45,958 bases of DNA from CAZYXZ01 sp964651395 (lineage in GTDB: Bacteria > Actinomycetota > Actinomycetes > BP-191): positions 1-45,958 of the forward strand of contig CAZYXZ010000018.1 of NCBI GenBank assembly GCA_964651395.1. Direction: 5' to 3'. The notes under the pieces are model-generated. The model did not search any database. It had not been told where the DNA came from and saw only the letters and a list, made by a program, of their open reading frames with translations. A program made the translations under genes and the position numbers. Positions 39,867 to 45,958 of the stretch are shown here, one piece after another (position 1 is the stretch's first letter; every line of letters begins with the position of its first letter).

Positions 39867-40684
39867 CGGCCCTGCTCGAACTGGTGGACGTCACCGCCGG
39901 ATTCGGCGCGACGACCGTCCTGCACGGGGTGAACCTGAGCGTGCCCGAGGGCAGCATCGCCGGCATCTTCGGGCTCAACGGCGCCGGCAAGAGCGTCACG
40001 CTGAAGGTGGTCGGCGGCGTCGTACCCGCACGTTCCGGCCAGGTGCTGCTGAACGGCGCCGACATCACCGCCGCCTCGCCGGAGGAGCGCGTCGCACTCG
40101 GCATGAGCCACGTGCCACAGGGCCGGCAGGTCTTCGCGGCGCTGACCGTCGAGGAGAACCTGCGCCTCGGCGCGTACACCCTGCGCCGCAAGGACAAGAG
40201 CCGCTACGCGCCGTCGCTGGACAGCGTGTACGACCGCTTCCCGGTGCTGCGCGAGCGGCGCAAGCAGGTCGCGGGAACGATGAGCGGCGGGCAGCAGGCC
40301 TCCCTCTCCGTGGGACGGGCGCTCGTCAACGAGCCGTCGCTCGTGCTGGTGGACGAACCGTCGGCCGGCCTGTCCCCGGTCGCCCAGCTGGAGCTCTTCG
40401 CCGTGCTCTCCACGGTCGCCGAGTCGGGCGTGACGATGGTGCTGGTCGAGCAGAACGTCGCGTTCGGGCTCTCCCTCGTCGACACCGCGCACCTCATGCA
40501 GACCGGCACCGTCGTGCACAGCGCGCCGGTCGCGGAGCTCGACGACCAGACGCTGGCGACGCACCTCGGCATCGGCACCGTCCTGCAGGCCGCCACCGGC
40601 AAAGCCCTCTCCGAGCGCAAGCCGGCCAAGCCAAAGGCAAAGGCAAGCGCAAAGAGCGCAGCCAAGGGCAAACCCAAGTCCTAG
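39863..40684 (+). CDS. livF: ABC transporter ATP-binding protein (LivF type) with Lys-rich tail
   Basis: 273 aa, ATG overlapping the previous stop by 4 nt. Walker A GLNGAGKS (37-44; a Val replaces the second Ser/Thr), signature MSGGQQ, Walker B LVLVDEPSAG. The last about 22 residues (KPAKPKAKASAKSAAKG) are Lys/Ala-rich, unlike most LivF proteins, and resemble the SepH tail. The gene ends the transporter operon and is followed by an inverted-repeat terminator. Confidence 0.9.
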   Translation: MTALLELVDVTAGFGATTVLHGVNLSVPEGSIAGIFGLNGAGKSVTLKVVGGVVPARSGQVLLNGADITAASPEERVALGMSHVPQGRQVFAALTVEENLRLGAYTLRRKDKSRYAPSLDSVYDRFPVLRERRKQVAGTMSGGQQASLSVGRALVNEPSLVLVDEPSAGLSPVAQLELFAVLSTVAESGVTMVLVEQNVAFGLSLVDTAHLMQTGTVVHSAPVAELDDQTLATHLGIGTVLQAATGKALSERKPAKPKAKASAKSAAKGKPKS

Positions 40685-40688
40685 CTGC

Positions 40689-40739
40689 GCGATCTTGAAG
40701 GGTTATCTGCGCTGAGCGCGCATAAGTCTTCAAGATCGC
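40689..40739. terminator. Inverted repeat between convergent livF and MscS genes
   Basis: GCGATCTTGAAG (40689-40700) pairs perfectly with CTTCAAGATCGC (40728-40739). Further pairing (TTAT with ATAA, GCGC with GCGC) continues towards a short loop with a few mismatches. The genes on both sides converge here, so it probably terminates both. Confidence 0.75.
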
Positions 40740-40745
40740 AATATC

Positions 40746-41591
40746 TCAGCGGCGGCCAGCCACCCTCTTCGTAGCCGCGCCTTTTCTTGCCGGTCTTGCG
40801 GAGAGCGCATCCAGCGCCGCTGCCAGCAGCTCACGCTGCACCCGGCTGCGGCTCTCGGGCGTGGTCCGCGCGGTGATCTCGATGATGCCGCCGTCCTTGC
40901 TCGCCTCGGTGAGACCGAGCACCTGCGGGTCGGCGAGCAGCAGCTGGTCGAGCCCGCCCGTGCTCACGACTCTCGCCATGGCGTCGCGCAGACGCTCGGT
41001 GGCCACGGCCGGGTCGGTGCCCGATGCGACCGGCACCGTGACGGTGGCCATCGCCCAGCCGCGCGACGCGTTGGAGACGACGCCCAGGTCGCCGTTGCGG
41101 ACGTGGTGCAGAACGCCGTCGTTCCCGCGGATCCGGGTCAGTCGCAGCGACATCGACTCGATCGTGCCGGTGACCCCCGCGATGGTGACGCTGTCTCCGA
41201 CGCCGTACTGGTCCTCGACCAGGATGAAGAAACCGCCGATGACATCGCGCACCAGCTGTTGGGCGCCGAAGCCGACCGCGAGACCGACCACGCCGGCACC
41301 GGCGAGCAGCGGTGCGAGGTTGAGCCCGAGCTGGGCCAGCGACGTCAGACCCGCCAGCAGCCAGACGACGGTCGCGACCAGTCCGGTCAGCGTCGCCGAG
41401 AGTGTGTGCGTCCGCTGCTCGAGGCGCTCTCCGCCGCCGCGGCTGGCGTCGGTCACCCGCGCGACGGTCCGCGGGATGACCCGCCGCGAGGCATGGACGA
41501 GGAAGAAGGCCAGGACCAGTGGCAGGACGACCAGCGCGACGCGGCCGACGACGGTGGCGGCGTCGACCTCGTCCGCCGCGAGGGCGGGCAC
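40746..41591 (-). CDS. MscS-family mechanosensitive channel
   Basis: 281 aa. Three membrane helices then the pore-lining helix and beta domain: LAPLLAGAGVVGLAVGFGAQ and QLVRDVIGGFFILVEDQYGVGD are strong MscS signatures, followed by VTGTIESMSLRLTRIRGNDG. It releases solutes on osmotic downshock. GTG 41591 is used because it comes 2 nt after the small-protein stop; a longer open frame upstream overlaps that gene. C-terminus is Lys/Arg-rich. Confidence 0.85.
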   Translation of the reverse strand: MPALAADEVDAATVVGRVALVVLPLVLAFFLVHASRRVIPRTVARVTDASRGGGERLEQRTHTLSATLTGLVATVVWLLAGLTSLAQLGLNLAPLLAGAGVVGLAVGFGAQQLVRDVIGGFFILVEDQYGVGDSVTIAGVTGTIESMSLRLTRIRGNDGVLHHVRNGDLGVVSNASRGWAMATVTVPVASGTDPAVATERLRDAMARVVSTGGLDQLLLADPQVLGLTEASKDGGIIEITARTTPESRSRVQRELLAAALDALSARPARKGAATKRVAGRR

Positions 41592-41593
41592 GC

Positions 41594-41770
41594 CTACTTG
41601 GGCTTGGCGGTGGGGCCGCGCCAGGGCACGCCGACGGTGTGCGTCCAGCAGTTGGGGCCCGGGTTGTACGTCGAGAGGCGCTCGCCGCACACGTCGCACT
41701 CGCGGCCACCGCCGTGGGCCTTCGCGATCGGCTTCAGGGTTGCACCTGTGGGTCGGGTCCCCGAAGCCAT
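41594..41770 (-). CDS. Small Cys/His protein
   Basis: 58 aa. CDVCGERLSTYNPGPNCWTH holds three Cys and one His in a treble-clef-like spacing and may bind zinc. The perfect AAAGGAG (41782 to 41776) lies 5 nt before ATG 41770, which supports real translation and excludes the GTG at 41776. It is directly upstream of the MscS gene (2-nt gap), so the two are one unit. Function unknown. Confidence 0.75.
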   Translation of the reverse strand: MASGTRPTGATLKPIAKAHGGGRECDVCGERLSTYNPGPNCWTHTVGVPWRGPTAKPK

Positions 41771-41884
41771 GCGCACTCCTTTAGCTCGCCCAAGACGGCC
41801 CTCGGCCGCTCGGGAATCTTGCCAGCGAGCGGTGGAGCGGTCAATGAAACCCCAGGTCAGAGGCCTTGTGAGGGTTCCGGCCTG

Positions 41885-42925
41885 CTACTCGTTGACGACC
41901 CACGTGTCGGCCGAGTGCAGCAGCGCGTGCAGGTCGCCCGGGCCCTTGGCCTCCCGCGCGGCGGCGAGCTGGTTGTTCATCTCCTCGCCGTAGCGGGGGC
42001 GCGTCACGTCCCGGAAGATGCCGATCGGCGTGGGCCGGGTGGGGCCGTGTGCGAGCCGCGAGAGCGCGAAGGCCAGTGTCGGGTCCTCGGCGTACTCGTC
42101 GTGGACGAGCAGCGCGCCCTCGCCGACCTCGGCGACGTCGACGACCTCGGCGTGGCCGGACTTGGCCATCCACACGCCCTTCTCGCCGTCGGCGCCGAAG
42201 CGGATCGGCTTGCCGTGCTCGAGCCGGATCTGGAAGTCGGCCTTCGTGTCCTTGCTCGTGATGGAGAGGAAGGCGTCGTCGTTGAAGATGTTGCAGTTCT
42301 GGTAGATCTCGACGAACGCCGATCCCTTGTGCGCGTACGCGCGGCGCAGCACCTCGGTCAGGTGCTGCTTGTCCACATCGAGCGAGCGCGCGACGAAGGT
42401 CGCCTCGGCGCCCAGTGCCACAGACACGGGGTTGAACGGGTAGTCCACGGAGCCGAACGGCGTCGACTTCGTCACCTTGCCGACCTCGGACGTCGGCGAG
42501 TACTGGCCCTTCGTGAGGCCGTAGATCTGGTTGTTGAACATCAGGATCTTCAGCTGGTTGTTGCGTCGCAGCGCGTGGATCAGGTGGTTGCCGCCGATCG
42601 ACAGCGCGTCGCCGTCGCCCGTCACGACCCAGACGTCGAGGTCGGGCCGGCTGCTGACCAGGCCGGTCGCGATCGCCGGCGCGCGGCCGTGGATCGTGTG
42701 GAAGCCGTAGGTGTCCATGTAGTACGGGAAGCGGCTCGAGCAGCCGATCCCGGAGATGAAGACGACGTCCTTGGGCTGCACGCCGAACTCCGGCATGAGG
42801 CTCTGCACCGCGGCGAGGATCGCGTAGTCCCCGCAGCCCGGGCACCAGCGGACCTCCTGGTCGCTGGTGAAGTCCTTCTTGCTCAGCGCCACCGGGACCT
42901 CGGCGCCGGTCATCTGCTGAGTCAC
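41885..42925 (-). CDS. korB: 2-oxoglutarate/2-oxoacid:ferredoxin oxidoreductase beta subunit
   Basis: 346 aa. Cys28-x2-Cys31 (WCPGCGDYAI) begins the TPP-binding subunit; a further conserved Cys lies in GIGCSSRFPYYM and the TPP-Mg motif GDGDALSIGGNH is intact. With KorA it oxidatively decarboxylates 2-oxoglutarate (or other 2-oxoacid) to acyl-CoA, reducing ferredoxin. GTG 42925 overlaps the korA stop by 4 nt; ATG 42913 is an alternative start. Confidence 0.92.
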   Translation of the reverse strand: MTQQMTGAEVPVALSKKDFTSDQEVRWCPGCGDYAILAAVQSLMPEFGVQPKDVVFISGIGCSSRFPYYMDTYGFHTIHGRAPAIATGLVSSRPDLDVWVVTGDGDALSIGGNHLIHALRRNNQLKILMFNNQIYGLTKGQYSPTSEVGKVTKSTPFGSVDYPFNPVSVALGAEATFVARSLDVDKQHLTEVLRRAYAHKGSAFVEIYQNCNIFNDDAFLSITSKDTKADFQIRLEHGKPIRFGADGEKGVWMAKSGHAEVVDVAEVGEGALLVHDEYAEDPTLAFALSRLAHGPTRPTPIGIFRDVTRPRYGEEMNNQLAAAREAKGPGDLHALLHSADTWVVNE

Positions 42926-44775
42926 GCCATCTCCTCGATCACTCGCAGGATCTCGGCGCCGGTGAACGGCTGACCCTGCACCTTGTGGAGGCCCTTGGCG
43001 TCGACGAGGAACTCCGAGCGGAGCACCTTGAGGAGCTGGCCCATGTTCATCTCCGGCACGAGGATCCGCGGGAACCGGCGGACCACCTCGGCCGTGTTGG
43101 CCGGGAACGGGTTGAGGTGCATGAAGTGCGCCTGCGCGACCTTGTGACCGTTCTTGCGCGCCGACCGCACGGCCGCCCGGATCGGACCCCACGACGAGCC
43201 CCAGCCCAGCACGAGCAGCTCCGCGCCGTCCGGGTCGTCGACTCCGAGCGGCTCGATGTCGGCGCTTATCCCGGCGACCTTCGCCGCCCGCAGCTCGGTC
43301 ATCAGCTGGTGGTTGGCCGGGTCGTAGGAGATGTTGCCCGAGCCGTCGGCCTTCTCGATGCCGCCGATGCGGTGCATGAGTCCCGGCGTGCCCGGCACAG
43401 CCCAGGGACGTGCGAGCGTCTCCGGGTCGCGCAGGAACGGCCAGTACTCGTCGCCGTGGTTGGGGGTGGTGGCGAACTCGACGCGCAGGTCCGGCAGGTC
43501 GGCGACCTCCGGCAGCCGCCACGGCTCGGAGCCGTTGGCCAGATAGCCGTCCGACAGCAGGAACACCGGCGTCCGGTACTTCGTCGCGATCCGGGCGGCC
43601 TCGATGGCGGCGGCGAAGCAGTGCGACGGCGACCACGGTGCGACGATCGGCACCGGCGACTCGCCGTGGCGACCGTAGAGCGCCTGCAGCAGGTCGGACT
43701 GCTCGGTCTTGGTCGGCAGCCCGGTCGACGGCCCGCCGCGCTGGATGTTGACGATGATCAGCGGCAGCTCGACGGACACGGCCAGGCTGATCGTCTCGCC
43801 CTTGAGTGCGACGCCCGGCCCACTGGTCGTGGTGACGCCGAGGGAGCCGCCGAAGGCCGCGCCCAGCGCCGCGCCGGCTGCCGCGATCTCGTCCTCGGCC
43901 TGGAACGTGCGGACGCCGAAGTTCTTGTGGCGCGAGAGCTCGTGCAGGATGTCCGACGCCGGGGTGATCGGATAGCTGCCGAGGTAGAGCGGCAACCCGG
44001 TCAGCTCGCTGGCCGCGATCAGGCCGTAGGCCAGCGCGGTGTTGCCGCTGATGTTGCGGTAGGTCCCGGGCGGCGTCTTGGCCGGGCGGATGTGGAACGA
44101 GGACGCGAACAGCTCGGCGGTCTCGCCGAAGTTCCAGCCCGCCTTCAGCGCGCGGACGTTGGCCTCGAGGATGTCGGGCTTGCTCTTGAACTTCGCGCCC
44201 AGCCACGCCTCCGTGGCGTCGATCGGACGCCCGTACATCCAGGACATCATCCCGAGCGCGAACATGTTCTTCGCCCGCTCCGCCTCCTTCTTGGAGATCG
44301 GCAGGCCGGAGACGGCGCCGGTGGTCATCGAGGTGAGCTTCACCTGGTAGACCGTCCAGGCCTCGAGGCTGCCGTCGTCCAGCGGGTTGCTCGTGTAGCC
44401 GACCTTCTCCAGGTTGCGGTCGGTGAAGGCGTCCTCGTTGACGATCAGCGTGCCGCCGGGCGGCAGGTCGGCGAGGTTGCTCTTCAGCGCCGCCGGGTTC
44501 ATCGCGACCAGCACGTCCGGGGCGTCGCCCGGCGTCATGATGTCGTGGTCGGAGAAGTGGATCTGGAAGCCGGACACGCCGGCGATGGTGCCGGCCGGCG
44601 CCCGGATCTCCGCCGGGTAGTCGGGCAGCGTGGCCAGGTCGTTGCCGAAGCTCGCCGTGGCCGACGTGAACCGGTCACCGGTGAGCTGCATGCCGTCGCC
44701 GGAGTCGCCGGCGAATCGGATCACGACGCGGTCGAGGTCAGCGACCGGCTTCTGCCGGACCTCCGAAACAGTCAT
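42922..44775 (-). CDS. korA: 2-oxoglutarate/2-oxoacid:ferredoxin oxidoreductase alpha subunit (gamma-alpha fusion)
   Basis: 617 aa. Residues about 15-200 are the gamma domain (RFAGDSGDGMQLTGDRF) and the rest is the alpha domain (GSYPITPASDILHELS, EDEIAAAGAALGAAFGG, TTTSGPGVALKGETI). This matches actinobacterial KorA of M. tuberculosis type. No ferredoxin gene is adjacent. A CACAAT hexamer 6 nt before ATG 44775 suggests a possible leaderless start; the gene is divergent from the cysteine desulfurase across 75 bp. Confidence 0.92.
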   Translation of the reverse strand: MTVSEVRQKPVADLDRVVIRFAGDSGDGMQLTGDRFTSATASFGNDLATLPDYPAEIRAPAGTIAGVSGFQIHFSDHDIMTPGDAPDVLVAMNPAALKSNLADLPPGGTLIVNEDAFTDRNLEKVGYTSNPLDDGSLEAWTVYQVKLTSMTTGAVSGLPISKKEAERAKNMFALGMMSWMYGRPIDATEAWLGAKFKSKPDILEANVRALKAGWNFGETAELFASSFHIRPAKTPPGTYRNISGNTALAYGLIAASELTGLPLYLGSYPITPASDILHELSRHKNFGVRTFQAEDEIAAAGAALGAAFGGSLGVTTTSGPGVALKGETISLAVSVELPLIIVNIQRGGPSTGLPTKTEQSDLLQALYGRHGESPVPIVAPWSPSHCFAAAIEAARIATKYRTPVFLLSDGYLANGSEPWRLPEVADLPDLRVEFATTPNHGDEYWPFLRDPETLARPWAVPGTPGLMHRIGGIEKADGSGNISYDPANHQLMTELRAAKVAGISADIEPLGVDDPDGAELLVLGWGSSWGPIRAAVRSARKNGHKVAQAHFMHLNPFPANTAEVVRRFPRILVPEMNMGQLLKVLRSEFLVDAKGLHKVQGQPFTGAEILRVIEEMA

Positions 44776-44835
44776 GCCCTGATTGTGTCACCCGCGTCTC
44801 GCCCGGGTATCAGAACCGGTTGGGTTTCCCCGCCC

Positions 44836-44841
44836 TACGAT
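44836..44841 (+). promoter_or_regulatory. -10 element before the cysteine desulfurase
   Basis: TACGAT ends 9 nt before ATG 44851, with no Shine-Dalgarno sequence in between. Spacing suits a leaderless or nearly leaderless transcript. The 75-bp intergenic region must also serve korA in the other direction. Confidence 0.45.
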
Positions 44842-44850
44842 CGTCGCCTG

Positions 44851-45931
44851 ATGGCCTACCTCGACCATGCCTCCACGACGCCTCTCCATCCGGCGGCGCG
44901 GGCGGCGCTGCTGTCCGCGTACGACGAGGGCTGGGCGGACCCGGCCCGTCTGTACGGCGATGCTCGTCGAGCGCGGCTGCACCTCGAGGGCGCGCGCGAG
45001 CAGGTCGCTGGGGTGTTGGGAGTGCGTGCGGACGAGGTGAGCTTCCCGGCCTCGGGGACCGCGTCGGTGCACGCGGCGGTGCTCGGTGGCCTGGCCGCGC
45101 GTCACCGGGCGGGCCGGCAGCTGGTCACCACGGCGGTCGAGCACTCCGCGGTGCTCCGCGCCGGTGAGTGGCACGAGGCGGCCGGTGGCACCGTGCATCG
45201 CGTCGGCGTGGACCGGCTCGGGCGGCTCGACCTCGCAGAGCTGGCGGAGGTAGTGACCCCCGAGACCGGCCTGGTGTCGGTGCAGCACGGCAACCACGAA
45301 GTGGGCACCACGCAGCCGCTGGACGAGGTGGCGGACGTGTGCGCTGCGCACGGCGTACCGCTGCACGTGGACGCCGCCCAGTCGGTGGGCCGGGTGCCGG
45401 TCGACGTCGCCACCCTCGGTGCCGGGCTGCTGTCCGCGTCCGCGCACAAGTGGGGCGGGCCGGCGGGGGTCGGCGTGCTCGTCGTCCGCAAGGGCGCGCG
45501 GTGGAAGGCCCCGCAGCCGGCCGACGAGCGGCAGGCCGGTCGCGTGCCGGGATTCGAGAACGTCCCCGCGGTCGTCGCCGCCGCCGCGGCCCTGGTCGCC
45601 CGCGCCGCGGAGACCGCCGAGGAGGAGCCGCGGCATCGCGCCTGGGTCGACCGGGTCCGCGCCGAGCTGCCGGCGCTGGTCGACGACGTCGAGGTGGCNN
45701 NNNNNNNNGACCGCGCTCGACCGTCGCGGGATCGCCGTCTCCAGCGGGTCGTCGTGCACCGCCAGCACCCTGGAGCCGAGCCATGTCCTCGTCGCCATGG
45801 GCGTGCTGACGCACGGCAACATCAGGGTCTCAGTGGGTCGCGACACCACGAGCGCGGACATCGACGCGCTGCTGGAGGCCGTACCCGACTGCGTCCTCGA
45901 GCTGCGCGGTGGCGATGCGGGGACGCGATGA
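44851..45931 (+). CDS. Cysteine desulfurase, NifS/IscS type (interrupted by an N run)
   Basis: The N-terminal MAYLDHASTTPLHPAAR, the PLP-Lys region SASAHKWGGPAGVG and the active-site Cys in SSGSSCTASTLEPSH identify a class V aminotransferase-type desulfurase that takes sulfur from L-cysteine. Ten Ns at 45699-45708 interrupt it; the reading frame changes across them, and about 20-25 residues normally present between VDDVEV and TALDRRG are missing, so the real gap is longer than 10 bases. The start ATG 44851 is the only good one. The stop overlaps the start of a probable tusA gene (ATGA). It could supply sulfur for tRNA or cofactor thiolation. Confidence 0.88.
45699..45708. other. Assembly gap (10 N) with missing codons in the cysteine desulfurase
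   Basis: Ten Ns at a point where the known family has about 20-25 more residues. The known bases on both sides sum to a multiple of three, so an in-frame deletion of unknown size is filled by a fixed-length placeholder. Confidence 0.85.
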
Positions 45932-45958
45932 GTGAGGAACCGGCGCTCGTCCTCGACG
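45928..45958 (+). CDS. Probable TusA-family sulfurtransferase (partial, right edge)
   Basis: Only ten codons are in view (MSEEPALVLD). ATG 45928 overlaps the desulfurase stop by 4 nt. Actinobacterial TusA-like proteins that follow this type of desulfurase begin in the same way, so a sulfur carrier that receives persulfide from it is likely, but the CPxP motif lies beyond the window. Confidence 0.45.
   Translation, partial: MSEEPALVLD

Noticed and set aside
45699..45708. Pseudogene or broken cysteine desulfurase
   Set aside because: Both halves have intact catalytic motifs and the break is a fixed-length N run with missing codons.

Overview
This window is 45,958 bp of very GC-rich DNA with strong third-position G/C bias, GTG starts, many 1-4 nt ATGA/GTGA gene overlaps and several probable leaderless transcripts. 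Gene content points to a high-GC Actinomycetia chromosome: a PimB-type mannosyltransferase (phosphatidylinositol mannosides), SepH (actinobacterial FtsZ regulator), a ydaO/c-di-AMP riboswitch before an NlpC/P60 cell-wall hydrolase, an FGLLP-type membrane protein, a DnaQ/GIY-YIG/UvrC-like fusion and KorAB. I cannot place it to genus. Three 10-N runs lie inside genes. At one of them the two flanks look like diverged copies of the same segment, which suggests a draft or metagenome-derived scaffold. No rRNA, tRNA, CRISPR array, prophage, insertion sequence or antiphage locus is visible; it reads as core chromosome.

Layout. (1) 1-927: edge-truncated zinc-ribbon membrane protein and an SRPBCC-like protein, minus strand. 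(2) 996-9374: assimilatory sulfur island: cysH, a 31-codon leader peptide, nirA, cysC, cysD, cysN, then an SsuABC-type ABC importer. (3) 9425-14247: acyl-CoA synthetase, a stand-alone SecD-head protein, a 48-bp perfect palindrome, a secreted serine hydrolase and an M23 endopeptidase. (4) 14354-17224: histidine kinase with a decayed ATP site, LuxR-type response regulator and two Flp-type pilins. (5) 17204-26355, minus strand: PimB, M48 protease, HEITH protease, universal stress protein, lipoprotein, SepH, riboswitch-controlled NlpC/P60 hydrolase, small four-Cys protein, NYN protein and zinc-ribbon protein. (6) 26365-29941, minus strand: truncated acyl-CoA dehydrogenase, acyl-CoA carboxylase carboxyltransferase and FGLLP-type membrane protein. 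(7) 30061-34433: DnaQ/GIY-YIG/UvrC-like nuclease, AsnC-domain protein, Rieske protein, trpD, zinc-ribbon and receiver-like proteins. (8) 34526-35545: rubrerythrin and DUF3501. (9) 35579-40684: branched-chain amino-acid-type ABC importer with a LivM-LivG fusion. (10) 40746-45958: MscS channel with a small Cys/His protein, korA/korB, cysteine desulfurase and the first codons of a probable TusA.

How the genes fit together. Region 2 takes up organosulfur or sulfate, activates sulfate (CysDN), and reduces APS (CysH) and sulfite (NirA). The right edge (cysteine desulfurase plus probable TusA) handles sulfur mobilisation and transfer. Region 5 groups envelope and division functions: c-di-AMP may control the peptidoglycan hydrolase, with SepH, two membrane metalloproteases and PimB downstream on the same strand. 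Regions 4 and 9 are surface/sensing and uptake modules.

I found no clear new multi-gene system. The most notable items are the riboswitch-hydrolase-SepH arrangement, the cysteine-type leader peptide, the degenerate kinase beside pilin genes, a 40-bp repeat placed directly before two unrelated start codons, the perfect 48-bp palindrome, the SecD-head orphan, and the truncated dehydrogenase coupled to a carboxyltransferase.
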